A stretch of 14,967 nucleotides of DNA from Deinococcus sedimenti (GTDB lineage: Bacteria; Deinococcota; Deinococci; Deinococcales; Deinococcaceae), in NCBI RefSeq assembly GCF_014648135.1, contig NZ_BMQN01000034.1, positions 1 through 14,967 of the forward strand, in the 5' to 3' direction. The position numbers and the translations under genes were made by a program. Below the pieces are notes generated by a model, which ran no database searches, was not told where the DNA came from, and saw nothing but the letters and a program-made list of their open reading frames with translations. Positions 6,655 through 14,756 of the stretch are shown piece by piece (position 1 is the first letter of the stretch; each line of letters begins with the position of its first letter).

Positions 6655-7746
6655 ATGTTACCTTCCTCCCCGCTACCGCCGACAGGGGCCTGCGAGTGCC
6701 AGACTCTTCACTCTGCCCGCCAAGGTGTGGTGGAAGGCCTACTGCTTCACTCGCCGTCAGCGCACGTTCGGCGTTGCCTGGGAATGCACCTGCATGCGAC
6801 GTCCGCTGAACACGAGTGGAAGCCAGACGGTGTGTGGCTGCCTCACGCCAGTGCGGCGCTGCTGGAGGCCATCCTGGCTTCCTTCACGTCCGCGGAGCGC
6901 GCCGAACTCATGGCCGCGCCCTGCGCGGCACCGGACGCACGCCCGGACATCTGGCAGGTGGCTCCACTCGAGCGTTGGGCGCAGCGGCTGAGCACCGACT
7001 GGTTTTTTGCTGCGGCGCAGCAACTGCAGTTCCACCTGCAACCCGTAGCTGACCTGCACACCGGCCGAGTCTACGGATACGAAGCGCTCGTGCGAGCGCA
7101 CTGGAACGGAGCCCTCGTCGGTGCGGGTCCATTGCTGCAAGCGGCGGCAGCTCACGGACAGGCGCGGGCGTTCGACGCGCACGCCCGGCGCGGGGCCATC
7201 CAACAGGCCTACCCACAACTCCAGCCGGAGGAAGTGCTGTTCATCAACTTCGCGCCTGGGGTGGTGTACAACCCGGATGTCTGCCTGCAAACCACGTTCC
7301 AGGCCTGCCGGGACGTGGGCGCCGACTTCAGTCATCTCCTGTTCGAGGTCACAGAGAGTGAAGCCTTCCCGGACCTGCACCTGCTGGGCCGCATTCTGGA
7401 GCGCTACCGGGCCGAGGGTGCCCAGGTCGCGCTCGATGACCTGGGTGCCGGGCACACCAGCCTGACGTTCCTTGCGCAGTTGCGACCGGACCTCGTGAAG
7501 CTGGACCGCGCCCTCATCCGGGACCTGCACGGTGCGGATCCACGTGTGCCGTTGATTCTGGCTTTGATTCAGTACGCGCATGATCTGGGGATCCGTGTGG
7601 TGGCAGAAGGCGTTGAAACCGCCAGTGAACTGACGCTGGTGCGTGAACTGGGCGCCGATTACGCCCAGGGATACTATCTGGGCCGCCCCACTCCTACTCC
7701 ATCTGGGCTTCGGGATGAGTGTCTTACCAACTGGAAGCAGCCATGA
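6655..7746 (+). CDS. EAL-domain c-di-GMP phosphodiesterase
   Basis: A cytosolic protein of 363 residues. The C-terminal two thirds (about 120-355) is an EAL domain, which hydrolyses cyclic di-GMP to pGpG. Metal and catalytic residues are all present: Glu143 (YEALVR), Asn198 (INFAP), Glu231 and Glu234 (EVTE), Asp261-Asp262 (DDLG), Lys282 (VKLD), Glu318 (AEGVE) and Gln338 (YAQGYY). Loop 6 reads DDLGAGHTS rather than the usual DDFGTGYSS, a mild change. The N-terminal part (1-118) has a CxC pair (Cys13, Cys15) and further cysteines at 41 and 90; it resembles the poorly characterised N-terminal region of other stand-alone EAL proteins I associate with Deinococcus. ATG 6655 is the first start in the frame and has no ribosome binding site. 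Its stop overlaps the start of the LOV-like GGDEF gene by ATGA, so the two are translationally coupled and probably act on the same c-di-GMP pool. Function is sure; the input is unknown. Confidence 0.92.
   Translation: MLPSSPLPPTGACECQTLHSARQGVVEGLLLHSPSAHVRRCLGMHLHATSAEHEWKPDGVWLPHASAALLEAILASFTSAERAELMAAPCAAPDARPDIWQVAPLERWAQRLSTDWFFAAAQQLQFHLQPVADLHTGRVYGYEALVRAHWNGALVGAGPLLQAAAAHGQARAFDAHARRGAIQQAYPQLQPEEVLFINFAPGVVYNPDVCLQTTFQACRDVGADFSHLLFEVTESEAFPDLHLLGRILERYRAEGAQVALDDLGAGHTSLTFLAQLRPDLVKLDRALIRDLHGADPRVPLILALIQYAHDLGIRVVAEGVETASELTLVRELGADYAQGYYLGRPTPTPSGLRDECLTNWKQP
7733..7737 (+). promoter_or_regulatory. Ribosome binding site deciding the LOV-GGDEF start
   Basis: GGAAG lies 5 nt before ATG 7743 and inside the end of the EAL gene. 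Together with the ATGA stop-start overlap it favours ATG 7743 over the in-frame GTG at 7719. Confidence 0.6.
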
Positions 7747-8585
7747 CTGCGGTCCATGCGCCACTGGCGCTTCCACCGAACGAAGTGGTGTGGCAGTTGC
7801 TGAACGTGATGGACATTGGCCTACTTATCACTGATTCGGCGCGGCGCATCCTGTATGTGAATGAGGCGTTCACACGGGAGTCAGGCTATCGGCTGGAAGA
7901 TGTGCGTGGTCAGACCTGTGCGGCGCTCCAGGGACCCGAGACCAATCCTGTGGACATTGAGGTCATGCGGAAAGCACTGGACCGGGGGGAGGGCTTCACC
8001 CGGGTTGTCCTGAATTACCGTAAGGACGGTCAGCGCATGCGGTACCGCGTGCGGGTGCAGCCGCTCTATGAGAATGGAGTTCTCCGGTATTTCGTCGGCG
8101 TTCAGGAGGATTACACGGAGATGCACGCGCTACTCGAGCGGCTTGAACGGTGGGCTCACGTGGACAGCCTCACGGGGCTGGGCAACCGCCGGGCATTTGA
8201 TCACGCGCTTGATCGGGCGCTTGAGGATGCGAGCGGCGTTCAGTTGGTTCTACTGGACCTCAATGACTTCAAATTGATCAATGATGAGCAGGGGCATCAG
8301 GCGGGAGACCGGCTTCTGGTTGGGGTTGCGCAGACTCTGACTGGCGTCCTGGCTGGTGAGGGGTCAGTGTACCGGCTGGGCGGCGATGAGTTTGCGGCGC
8401 TGCTACCTCTGGCTGCTACGCATGTGGCCACACGTCTTCATGGCGCTCTGGCGTCTTTGAGACCAGAGTCTGTGAGCGCAGCCATAGGCCTAGCTCATGC
8501 TCCAGCCGAGGCGCGCACAGCTTCGGCGCTGTTCCGGCTGGCCGACAGTAGAATGTATGAGCAGAAAGTGTACAGGCGGAGCTAA
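7743..8585 (+). CDS. LOV-like PAS-GGDEF diguanylate cyclase
   Basis: A protein of 280 residues from ATG 7743. Residues 14-126 form a PAS domain of LOV type: YVNEAF, then GQTCAALQGPETNP with Cys59 at the place of the flavin-adduct cysteine, Gln63, NYRKDG with Asn91, and FVGVQ with Gln121, the Gln that contacts flavin N5 in LOV proteins. Differences from the GxNCRFLQ consensus are Thr for Asn and Ala-Ala for Arg-Phe, and Tyr101 replaces the second flavin-binding Asn, so flavin binding is likely but not certain. Residues 136-275 are GGDEF: DSLTGLGNRR, LDLNDFKLIND, and RLGGDEF with the signature at 213-217. The active site looks intact, so it should make c-di-GMP from two GTP. No RxxD inhibitory site is present. 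There is no membrane segment. Coupling to the EAL gene suggests that one operon both makes and breaks c-di-GMP. Confidence 0.9.
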   Translation: MTAVHAPLALPPNEVVWQLLNVMDIGLLITDSARRILYVNEAFTRESGYRLEDVRGQTCAALQGPETNPVDIEVMRKALDRGEGFTRVVLNYRKDGQRMRYRVRVQPLYENGVLRYFVGVQEDYTEMHALLERLERWAHVDSLTGLGNRRAFDHALDRALEDASGVQLVLLDLNDFKLINDEQGHQAGDRLLVGVAQTLTGVLAGEGSVYRLGGDEFAALLPLAATHVATRLHGALASLRPESVSAAIGLAHAPAEARTASALFRLADSRMYEQKVYRRS

Positions 8586-8876
8586 ACGCGTTCCCGGCCG
8601 CTACTCGTGACGATGTGACATGGTGAGATTCAAGTTGGCACTGCGCCGTTGAGGTGAATTGAGCAGATGGGGGGCATGTATCAGATGCCGCGCCTCATCC
8701 AGCGTCACCAGTCCTTCGAGTCGTCCTGCGGTTTGAACAGTCCTGTTCATCCTTCTGGTAGGGAACTCGAGCACCTATACATTCGAGCGCACCATTTGTC
8801 CCTCTTCATAAGTGACCACGTCGCCTTGCAGTCAGCGAGTCAAGCTTGCTACGCCATTGATTCATCCTCTGAACGA
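8586..8876. other. Gap between convergent genes
   Basis: 291 nt between the 3' ends of two convergent operons. No hairpin with a T-tract is seen for either. It holds an inverted repeat TGAACAG-TC-CTGTTCA (8734-8749). A minus-strand frame from GTG 8774 to TAG 8601 (57 residues, beginning VLEFPTRRM) has high-GC codon use but no clear ribosome binding site and no recognisable family. It may be a gene remnant. Confidence 0.4.
8734..8749. repeat. 16-bp interrupted palindrome
   Basis: Seven-base arms TGAACAG and CTGTTCA flank TC. It is operator-like in shape but lies between two convergent 3' ends. Spacing does not fit a LexA box. It could be a regulator site for a lost gene or chance. Confidence 0.3.
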
Positions 8877-11800
8877 TCAATCGCCCCAGACCTGCTCGAC
8901 ATCATTCGCGTTCAGTGGGCGGGCCAGGTAAAATCCCTGCCCTAGCTGACAACCCAGCTCAATCAGGAGGCGTCGCTGCGATTCGGTTTCGATGCCCTCG
9001 GCGACAATCTCCATGGAGAGCGACTCGGCCAGAGTCACCACGCTGCGCAGTAGGGCTTCCCGCCGCGTGTCGCCTTCCAGGCCCCAGACGAATGATCGGT
9101 CCAACTTCAGTAGGTGAAAGTCCAGTGAGTGGAGGGTGGAGAGACTGGAATACCCGGTACCGAAATCATCCAGCGCAAGCCGAACACCCATCGCGCGGAG
9201 TTCTTCACACTGACGCCGGGTTCGCGCCACGTCGCGCATGACGGTACTTTCTGTAATTTCGAGTTGAAGCATCTCTGCGGGCAGGTGTGCTGCGCGCAGC
9301 GCCGCCCGCGTCACCTGCGCAAAATCGGCATGAAGGAACTGGAGGGGGCTGACATTCACCGAGACGCGAACGCGACGACCCGCGCTGCGCCACCATGCGG
9401 TCGCCTGACGGACCGCGGCGTTCAGTACCCATTCACCCAGCTTGAGAATCTGCCCGGTGTCCTCCGCCACCGCGATGAACTCTGCTGGGGAGACCACACC
9501 GAGCACGGGACTGTGCCAGCGAGCCAGTGCCTCAACCGCGACCAGGCGCCCCTCATTGAGGGTCTGAATAGGCTGGTACTGGAGGTGCAGCGCGTCGCGC
9601 TCCAGCGCGCTGCGTAGTTCCAGGCTGACCTGGTGGCGCCGTTCTCGCTGCTGAGCCAGCTCAACGTCGAAGAGGCTGAGGGTATTCCGGCCGCTGCCTT
9701 TCGCCCGGTACATGGCCAGGTCTGCACCACGCAGGAGATCCCGCACCGTGCGGCCGTCCGCGGGGGCCACGGTCACGCCAATACTGGCCGCCAAGTGAAG
9801 GTCATATCCGCTCACGGTGACCGGTTCACTCAGGTGCTGTAGGACGCGGTCGGCGAAGACAGCCGCCTCCTGTCTGCTCTGAACCGGGATCAGCATGCCG
9901 AACTCATCTCCACTGAGCCTCGCGGCCATACTCTGAGGTTGATCCCCGAGAAGTTGCGTCAATCGGGCCGCCACATGTTCGAGGACTTCATCACCCACCT
10001 GGTGGCCCATCACGTCATTCACGTCTTTGAAGTGATCGAGGTCCAGCAGCAGGACCGCCCAGAGGGAAGCTTCGCTGCTGCCGTCGAGGGCCGCCGTCAG
10101 GCGAGCCGCGAAGGACCGCCTGTTCGGAAGACCGGTCAATTCGTCACGGGCAGCTTGACGTTCCAGTTCCCGTTGGAGATTAATCTGGTGGGTCACGTCC
10201 TGAATGGACATAACTGCCTGCAGCGCCCCTCCCACGGGTGTAGGGAGTGGCGTGGCATGGACGGACCACCAGGTGACTGCCCCTCCGTTCTGGTGGCCCA
10301 TAATGTCCCCGAAGATCCGTTCTCCCTGAAGCGCGCGGCTGGAGGGGAGACGTTCGGGCGAGATCGGGAGATGGTGCTGATCGACAAAGTCGAGTTCGGT
10401 CAGCGGCCGCCCAGTCTGATTGTCAGGCATCCGCAGCATCTGCCGAGCGTTGTCGTTCAGGAAAGTTACGTTGCCGTCCGGCTGGATCAGGACGACGCCC
10501 TCCTGTAGCGCTTCGATAATGGAGCGGGCGTGCGCTTCACGTTCAGACAGGTTCCGCAGGAGTTCGGCGCGCTCCAGGGCTGCCCCGAAGAGCCCGGCCA
10601 CATCCTGCAGACGGGCAGGCCGCGGGTCAGCGACGTGAAGGTCGTCGAGAAGCGTTATCAGCAGCGCGGCGGTCCACTCGCTGCGGGTGGGCAGCACGAG
10701 CAGGTGGGTGCGCGGATGGTTGGGAAGGTCATGCAGCGTCCCGCGCGCCCGTAGGAGCAGGTCACGCTGCATCGGAACGGGGCTGATGGGTGGCGTCCCG
10801 AAGGAGGCCAGCATCACACAGTCCCTGGACGCAGCAGAGCACGTCAGGAGCGCGACGTGCGCAGCCTCCATCAGACCTGCCGTTTCCTGAATGATCCGGT
10901 TGGCCAGGGTCGCCGGTTGGGTGTCGTGGGCCAGCACTTCAATCAGGCGGTGCCGCTCCGCGAGCACCTGAGCGCGTTCCTGTTCTTCCGTCACGTCCTG
11001 GACCACGCCCATCAGCACGGGTCCGCCGTGCGCCGGGGACGGGAGCGGGATCACATTCGAAACGATTGCCCGGTACGCGCCGTCTGCCCGGCGGACGCGG
11101 GCGTGCAGGCGGAACGGTCCACCCTGGCGCTGCCCCTCGATCATCTGACGGTGCAGGTCAGGACGGTCTGCCGGGTGAATCGCATTCAGCCAGCCGTCAC
11201 CCAGTGTCTGCTCGTCCGTCTGACCCGTGTACGCACTCCAGGTGGGCTGCGGCTCCGTGATCCAGAGGTCGGCATTGGATGTCCACGTGAACGCACTCGT
11301 CGCTTCTGTAAGCAACCGGTACCGTAATTCGTTCCGCCGCGCCTGCTCGTACAGCCGGGCGCGGGAAATAGCCTGAGCGCAGTGCGTGGCGAGTGTCGTG
11401 AGAAACGTCCGTTCGGGCTGATCGAACCGGCGTGGCTGCTCGTAGCTGAAGGCCAGAACTCCCAGGACCGGGCCGCCGTTCACCTGGAGCGGCAGGCAGG
11501 TGAGACTGTGAAACCCCGTTCGGGCGCGCAGGTCCGCGAATCGCTCGTGGGCCTCCTCAGCCGTGAGGAAGAGCGGCTCACCGGTGCGCTGGACGTGCGC
11601 CATGGGCAGATCCAGGTTGGTTGAGAAGGTCGCCCAGCGCTGCGTCAATGGTGCCTCGTACCCGAGGTGGTGGGTCAGGGAAAGGGTCTGCCCCGCCGCG
11701 TCCGTCAGCGCAATGACACCCCCGTACTGGCCCCAGTCACTCCGCGCTGAGTGCAGGATGGCGTGCGCCACTTCGTCCGGCGTGGCTGCAGCGTTGAGCA

Positions 11801-12179
11801 GCGCGTTGAGCGCCAGGAGATTGTCGTGATACTGCTTCGCCCGCTTCTGCTCGGTAACGTCTCGGAATAGAACGCCAATCCCTTCAGGTGTGGGAAAGAT
11901 GCGCAATTGTGTCCACAGATCGAGGGGTGGGTAGTACTCCTCACATTGAACCTCAACGCCCTCGTGCATGGCGCGGCGGTACAACGGTCCGAATCGCTCA
12001 ACGGTATCGGGATAGACCTCCCAGATGACCTGGCCAAGCAACTCCTGAGCCCGCCGGCCCAGCACGTTCAAGGCGGCTGGATTGACGTACAGGTACCGCC
12101 ACTCATGATCAAGAGCGAGGTAGCCGTCCGATATGACATCCAGATAATGCGGGGGAGGCATCGGGAATTGCTCAGACAT
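8877..12179 (-). CDS. PAS-GAF-PAS-GAF-PAS-GGDEF-EAL c-di-GMP signalling protein
   Basis: A cytosolic multidomain protein of 1100 residues from ATG 12179. PAS1 8-112; GAF1 122-276; PAS2 284-400; GAF2 410-540, more diverged; PAS3 548-665; GGDEF 672-838; EAL 850-1096. The cyclase signature is SGDEF (756-760) instead of GGDEF, with DLDHFKDVND and DELTGLPNRR intact, so cyclase activity may be reduced or kept; there is no RxxD site. The EAL domain has every catalytic residue: Glu883 (VEALARW), Asn942 (VNVSPLQF), Glu974 and Glu977 (EITE), Asp1004-Asp1005, Lys1025, Glu1061 and Gln1081. The net activity is probably phosphodiesterase, possibly with the GGDEF as a GTP-sensing module (inference). A TTG start at 12191 would add four residues, but GGAG 6 nt before ATG 12179 favours the ATG. 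It is second in an operon, 42 nt after the TPR-GGDEF-EAL gene. Confidence 0.93.
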   Translation of the reverse strand: MSEQFPMPPPHYLDVISDGYLALDHEWRYLYVNPAALNVLGRRAQELLGQVIWEVYPDTVERFGPLYRRAMHEGVEVQCEEYYPPLDLWTQLRIFPTPEGIGVLFRDVTEQKRAKQYHDNLLALNALLNAAATPDEVAHAILHSARSDWGQYGGVIALTDAAGQTLSLTHHLGYEAPLTQRWATFSTNLDLPMAHVQRTGEPLFLTAEEAHERFADLRARTGFHSLTCLPLQVNGGPVLGVLAFSYEQPRRFDQPERTFLTTLATHCAQAISRARLYEQARRNELRYRLLTEATSAFTWTSNADLWITEPQPTWSAYTGQTDEQTLGDGWLNAIHPADRPDLHRQMIEGQRQGGPFRLHARVRRADGAYRAIVSNVIPLPSPAHGGPVLMGVVQDVTEEQERAQVLAERHRLIEVLAHDTQPATLANRIIQETAGLMEAAHVALLTCSAASRDCVMLASFGTPPISPVPMQRDLLLRARGTLHDLPNHPRTHLLVLPTRSEWTAALLITLLDDLHVADPRPARLQDVAGLFGAALERAELLRNLSEREAHARSIIEALQEGVVLIQPDGNVTFLNDNARQMLRMPDNQTGRPLTELDFVDQHHLPISPERLPSSRALQGERIFGDIMGHQNGGAVTWWSVHATPLPTPVGGALQAVMSIQDVTHQINLQRELERQAARDELTGLPNRRSFAARLTAALDGSSEASLWAVLLLDLDHFKDVNDVMGHQVGDEVLEHVAARLTQLLGDQPQSMAARLSGDEFGMLIPVQSRQEAAVFADRVLQHLSEPVTVSGYDLHLAASIGVTVAPADGRTVRDLLRGADLAMYRAKGSGRNTLSLFDVELAQQRERRHQVSLELRSALERDALHLQYQPIQTLNEGRLVAVEALARWHSPVLGVVSPAEFIAVAEDTGQILKLGEWVLNAAVRQATAWWRSAGRRVRVSVNVSPLQFLHADFAQVTRAALRAAHLPAEMLQLEITESTVMRDVARTRRQCEELRAMGVRLALDDFGTGYSSLSTLHSLDFHLLKLDRSFVWGLEGDTRREALLRSVVTLAESLSMEIVAEGIETESQRRLLIELGCQLGQGFYLARPLNANDVEQVWGD

Positions 12180-12185
12180 GAAGAT

Positions 12186-12189
12186 CTCC
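12186..12189 (-). promoter_or_regulatory. Ribosome binding site deciding a start
   Basis: GGAG on the minus strand with a 6-nt spacer to ATG 12179. The alternative TTG start at 12191 overlaps this site. Confidence 0.6.
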
Positions 12190-12221
12190 AAGTGCCGGTA
12201 GGAACTGCGTGGGTGCTCAGG

Positions 12222-14756
12222 CTAACACGGCGGCATCTCGTCGGCTGGCGCGGGACGAGCCAGCAGGTAGCCCTGCATCCCGTCACACCCCAGGGCCTGC
12301 GCCAGGGCCCGTTGTCCTTCCGTCTCAATGCCTTCAGCAACCACATGCAGCGAAAAAGCCCGCGCAAGTGTGACCGCCACCCCAACCATCACCTCAGCGG
12401 CCGCGTCCTGCACGAAGGACCGATCAATCTTCAGCGCGTCAATCGGCAGCCGTCTCAGCAGACTCAGGCTGCTGTGCCCGGTCCCAAAGTCATCCAGGGC
12501 AATCCGGATGCCCAGGGCCCGCAGATCGCGCAGCTGGGCGACCGCTGCGTCCGGGTCGCGGAGCACCGCGCTTTCCGTGAGTTCCAGGATCAGCTGCCCT
12601 GGGGGGAGACCGGTCGACCGGAGGGCCTCCCGAACCGTCTTCACGAAGTCCGGCTGTTCGAACTGCAACGCGCTGACGTTGACGCTCATCGTTACGGCCC
12701 GGCTCACCTGCCACAGGGTAGCCTGCCGGCAGGCTTCATGCAGCACCCACGTGCCGAGCGGTACGATCAGCGCGGCCTCCTCCGCCACCGGAATGAAGGT
12801 CCCCGGTGAAATCAGGCCCTGTGTGGGGTGCGCCCAGCGGATGAGCGCCTCGAAGCCCGTCACCAGACCACTTGAAACGTCAAACACCGGCTGGTAGTGC
12901 AGCAGGAATTCTCCCCGGGTTAAGGCCGCCCGGAGGTCCCGTTCCAGGGCCAGTTGCGCGGCCGTCTCACTGCCCATGGCGAGGTCGAACGTCTGGACGC
13001 CGTTCCGGCCGGCCTGTTTGGCGCGGTGCAGGGCGATGTCAGCGTGCTTCTGTACGGTGATCACGTCTACGCCGTCACGCGGCGCGAGCGCCACCCCGAA
13101 CGACGCGGTCACATGGACGACGTGACCGTCCACCTCAATGGGCGCAGTCAGACCAGTCCGGAGCTTGTGGGCGACGCGCGTGGCGTGCCCGGGTTCGCCC
13201 AGCGAGCGGAGGATGACGCTGAATTCGTCCCCGCCTGTGCGGGCCACGACGCCGCTGTCCGGCACGGTCGCGCGGAGGCGGCGGGCGACCTGCTGCAGAA
13301 CCCGGTCGCCCACGTCGTGCCCGAGTGCGTCGTTGACGACGGCGAAACGGTCCAGGTCGATGAACAGCACGCTGAACGGATCATCACCGGCCACGGCGAG
13401 ACGACGGTCAAGTTCCGCCTGAAACTGCGCGCGGCCCGGCAGGCCTGTCAGGAGATCGTGCCGCAGCTGTTCGACCAGGTGATGCTGCGCGGCAGCGAGA
13501 TGCTCTGCCATCTGAGCGAGCTCTGCCGTTCGGGCACGCTCCGCCTGAGATTCACGGTGGAGCATCTCGGTGTGCAGTTGCACGCTGAGCACCCGGGCTT
13601 TGCGGTCGAGGTCCTGCACCCGCCGCGCGCCGTCCAGGGCCTGCACCGCCCGGCCGTGCGCGTACGCCTGCTCCCATCGGCCCTGCCGGGCGTGCACGTC
13701 GCTCAGGTGCCCGAGGGCGAGCCGCTCCTGTGGAACCCAACCACAGCGGCGGGCTTCCTCGAGGGCCCGTTCGAGGAGCGCCTGCGCTTCACTCAGCTGG
13801 CCGGTCTCCAGCAGGACCTGCCCCTGCGTGATGCGGAAATGGGTGAGTTGCTCGCGGGTGGCGTACTGTTCCGCCACTGGAAGACACTGCGCGCCGACCT
13901 GCGCGGCCTGCTCAGCCTGTCCAGTTGCGACGAGGCTGGCCATGACATTTACGTGCAGTACCACCTCGTGCTGGTGGAGCCCGTGCGCGCGGATGAAGGG
14001 CAGGTGCGCCTGGGCTGTCCCGATGACGTCACCGTGCCGCTCCAGCTCATGCAGGGCGAAGACGACATTCACGCCCGCAGCGGATTGCAGGGGAACGTGT
14101 TTGGCGCGCGTCGCGAATTGCTGCATCTCCCGGTAGGTGTGCAGGGCGAGTTCATGATCGCCGAGTTCCGACTGGAGCGCGCCGATGTTCCCGAGCGTCC
14201 GGGCCTGACCGACCTCATCCCCGTATGCTTGCGCCGCGTGCAGACTGGCGAGGTGGTGTTCCATGGCGTCCCCGTACTGTCCGTCTGCGCGGGCCACGAG
14301 CCCCAGGCCGTTGAGGGCCCGCGCTTCTGTGACGCCGTCTTCAGCCGCCACGGCGGTCTCCCGACCCTGCGCGAACGCGAGTCGGGCGCCCTGGATCTCC
14401 CCCTGGGCGAGGAGGGCGCCGCCGAGTAAGATCAGCGCGCGGGCTGTGCCGCGCGCGTCTCTCACCTGACTGGCCAGCTCGTGCGCTTCCTGAACCAGGA
14501 TCAGCGCCGCAGCCGGGTCTGTCGGAATCAAGATTTCAGCAGCGTCCAGCCTCGCCTGGACAGGGGCTGGTTCCTCTCCAGCTGAACCGAGGCGGGAAAG
14601 GTCAAATCGGAGCGCCACACCTGACGATACACCGTCACGCTGGATTGACAGGCAGCGGCCAGAGTCTTCGGTCAGGGTTGAAAGAGGCGAGCGGCCTTCA
14701 GTGTCGTGCCGCACGCCATCGAGATGCGACGAACTTCTCAGTTCGGTCGCGGTCAA
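12222..14756 (-). CDS. TPR-GGDEF-EAL c-di-GMP signalling protein
   Basis: A protein of up to 844 residues, no membrane segment. Residues about 65-375 are tetratricopeptide-like helical pairs (e.g. ALNGLGLVARADGQYGDAME, TLGNIGALQSELGDHELAL), followed by a coiled coil (385-432). GGDEF is at 432-590 with the intact signature RTGGDEF (508-512) and DLDRF; the usual Lys after the Phe is Ala (FAVVND), and no RxxD site is present. EAL is at 600-836 with all catalytic residues: Glu636 (FEALIRW), Asn693 (VNVSALQF), Glu725 and Glu728 (ELTE), Asp755-Asp756, Lys776, Glu808 and Gln828. TPR input suggests control by protein partners rather than small ligands. The start is uncertain: TTG 14756 is the farthest upstream before an in-frame TAA and has no ribosome binding site; GTG codons at residues 15 and 47 are alternatives, and recognisable TPR sequence begins only near 65. 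First gene of a two-gene operon. Confidence 0.92.
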   Translation of the reverse strand: MTATELRSSSHLDGVRHDTEGRSPLSTLTEDSGRCLSIQRDGVSSGVALRFDLSRLGSAGEEPAPVQARLDAAEILIPTDPAAALILVQEAHELASQVRDARGTARALILLGGALLAQGEIQGARLAFAQGRETAVAAEDGVTEARALNGLGLVARADGQYGDAMEHHLASLHAAQAYGDEVGQARTLGNIGALQSELGDHELALHTYREMQQFATRAKHVPLQSAAGVNVVFALHELERHGDVIGTAQAHLPFIRAHGLHQHEVVLHVNVMASLVATGQAEQAAQVGAQCLPVAEQYATREQLTHFRITQGQVLLETGQLSEAQALLERALEEARRCGWVPQERLALGHLSDVHARQGRWEQAYAHGRAVQALDGARRVQDLDRKARVLSVQLHTEMLHRESQAERARTAELAQMAEHLAAAQHHLVEQLRHDLLTGLPGRAQFQAELDRRLAVAGDDPFSVLFIDLDRFAVVNDALGHDVGDRVLQQVARRLRATVPDSGVVARTGGDEFSVILRSLGEPGHATRVAHKLRTGLTAPIEVDGHVVHVTASFGVALAPRDGVDVITVQKHADIALHRAKQAGRNGVQTFDLAMGSETAAQLALERDLRAALTRGEFLLHYQPVFDVSSGLVTGFEALIRWAHPTQGLISPGTFIPVAEEAALIVPLGTWVLHEACRQATLWQVSRAVTMSVNVSALQFEQPDFVKTVREALRSTGLPPGQLILELTESAVLRDPDAAVAQLRDLRALGIRIALDDFGTGHSSLSLLRRLPIDALKIDRSFVQDAAAEVMVGVAVTLARAFSLHVVAEGIETEGQRALAQALGCDGMQGYLLARPAPADEMPPC

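Noticed and set aside
6757..7776. 339-codon minus-strand open frame antisense to the EAL gene
   Set aside because: The EAL protein on the plus strand has every catalytic residue; the antisense frame has none of any family.
8734..8749. LexA/SOS box
   Set aside because: The arms GAAC and GTTC are separated by 6 nt, not the 4 nt of the Gram-positive LexA box, and there is no promoter-proximal gene start.
12954..14429. 491-codon plus-strand open frame antisense to the TPR-GGDEF-EAL gene
   Set aside because: No recognisable motif; the opposite strand has clear TPR repeats and an intact GGDEF signature.
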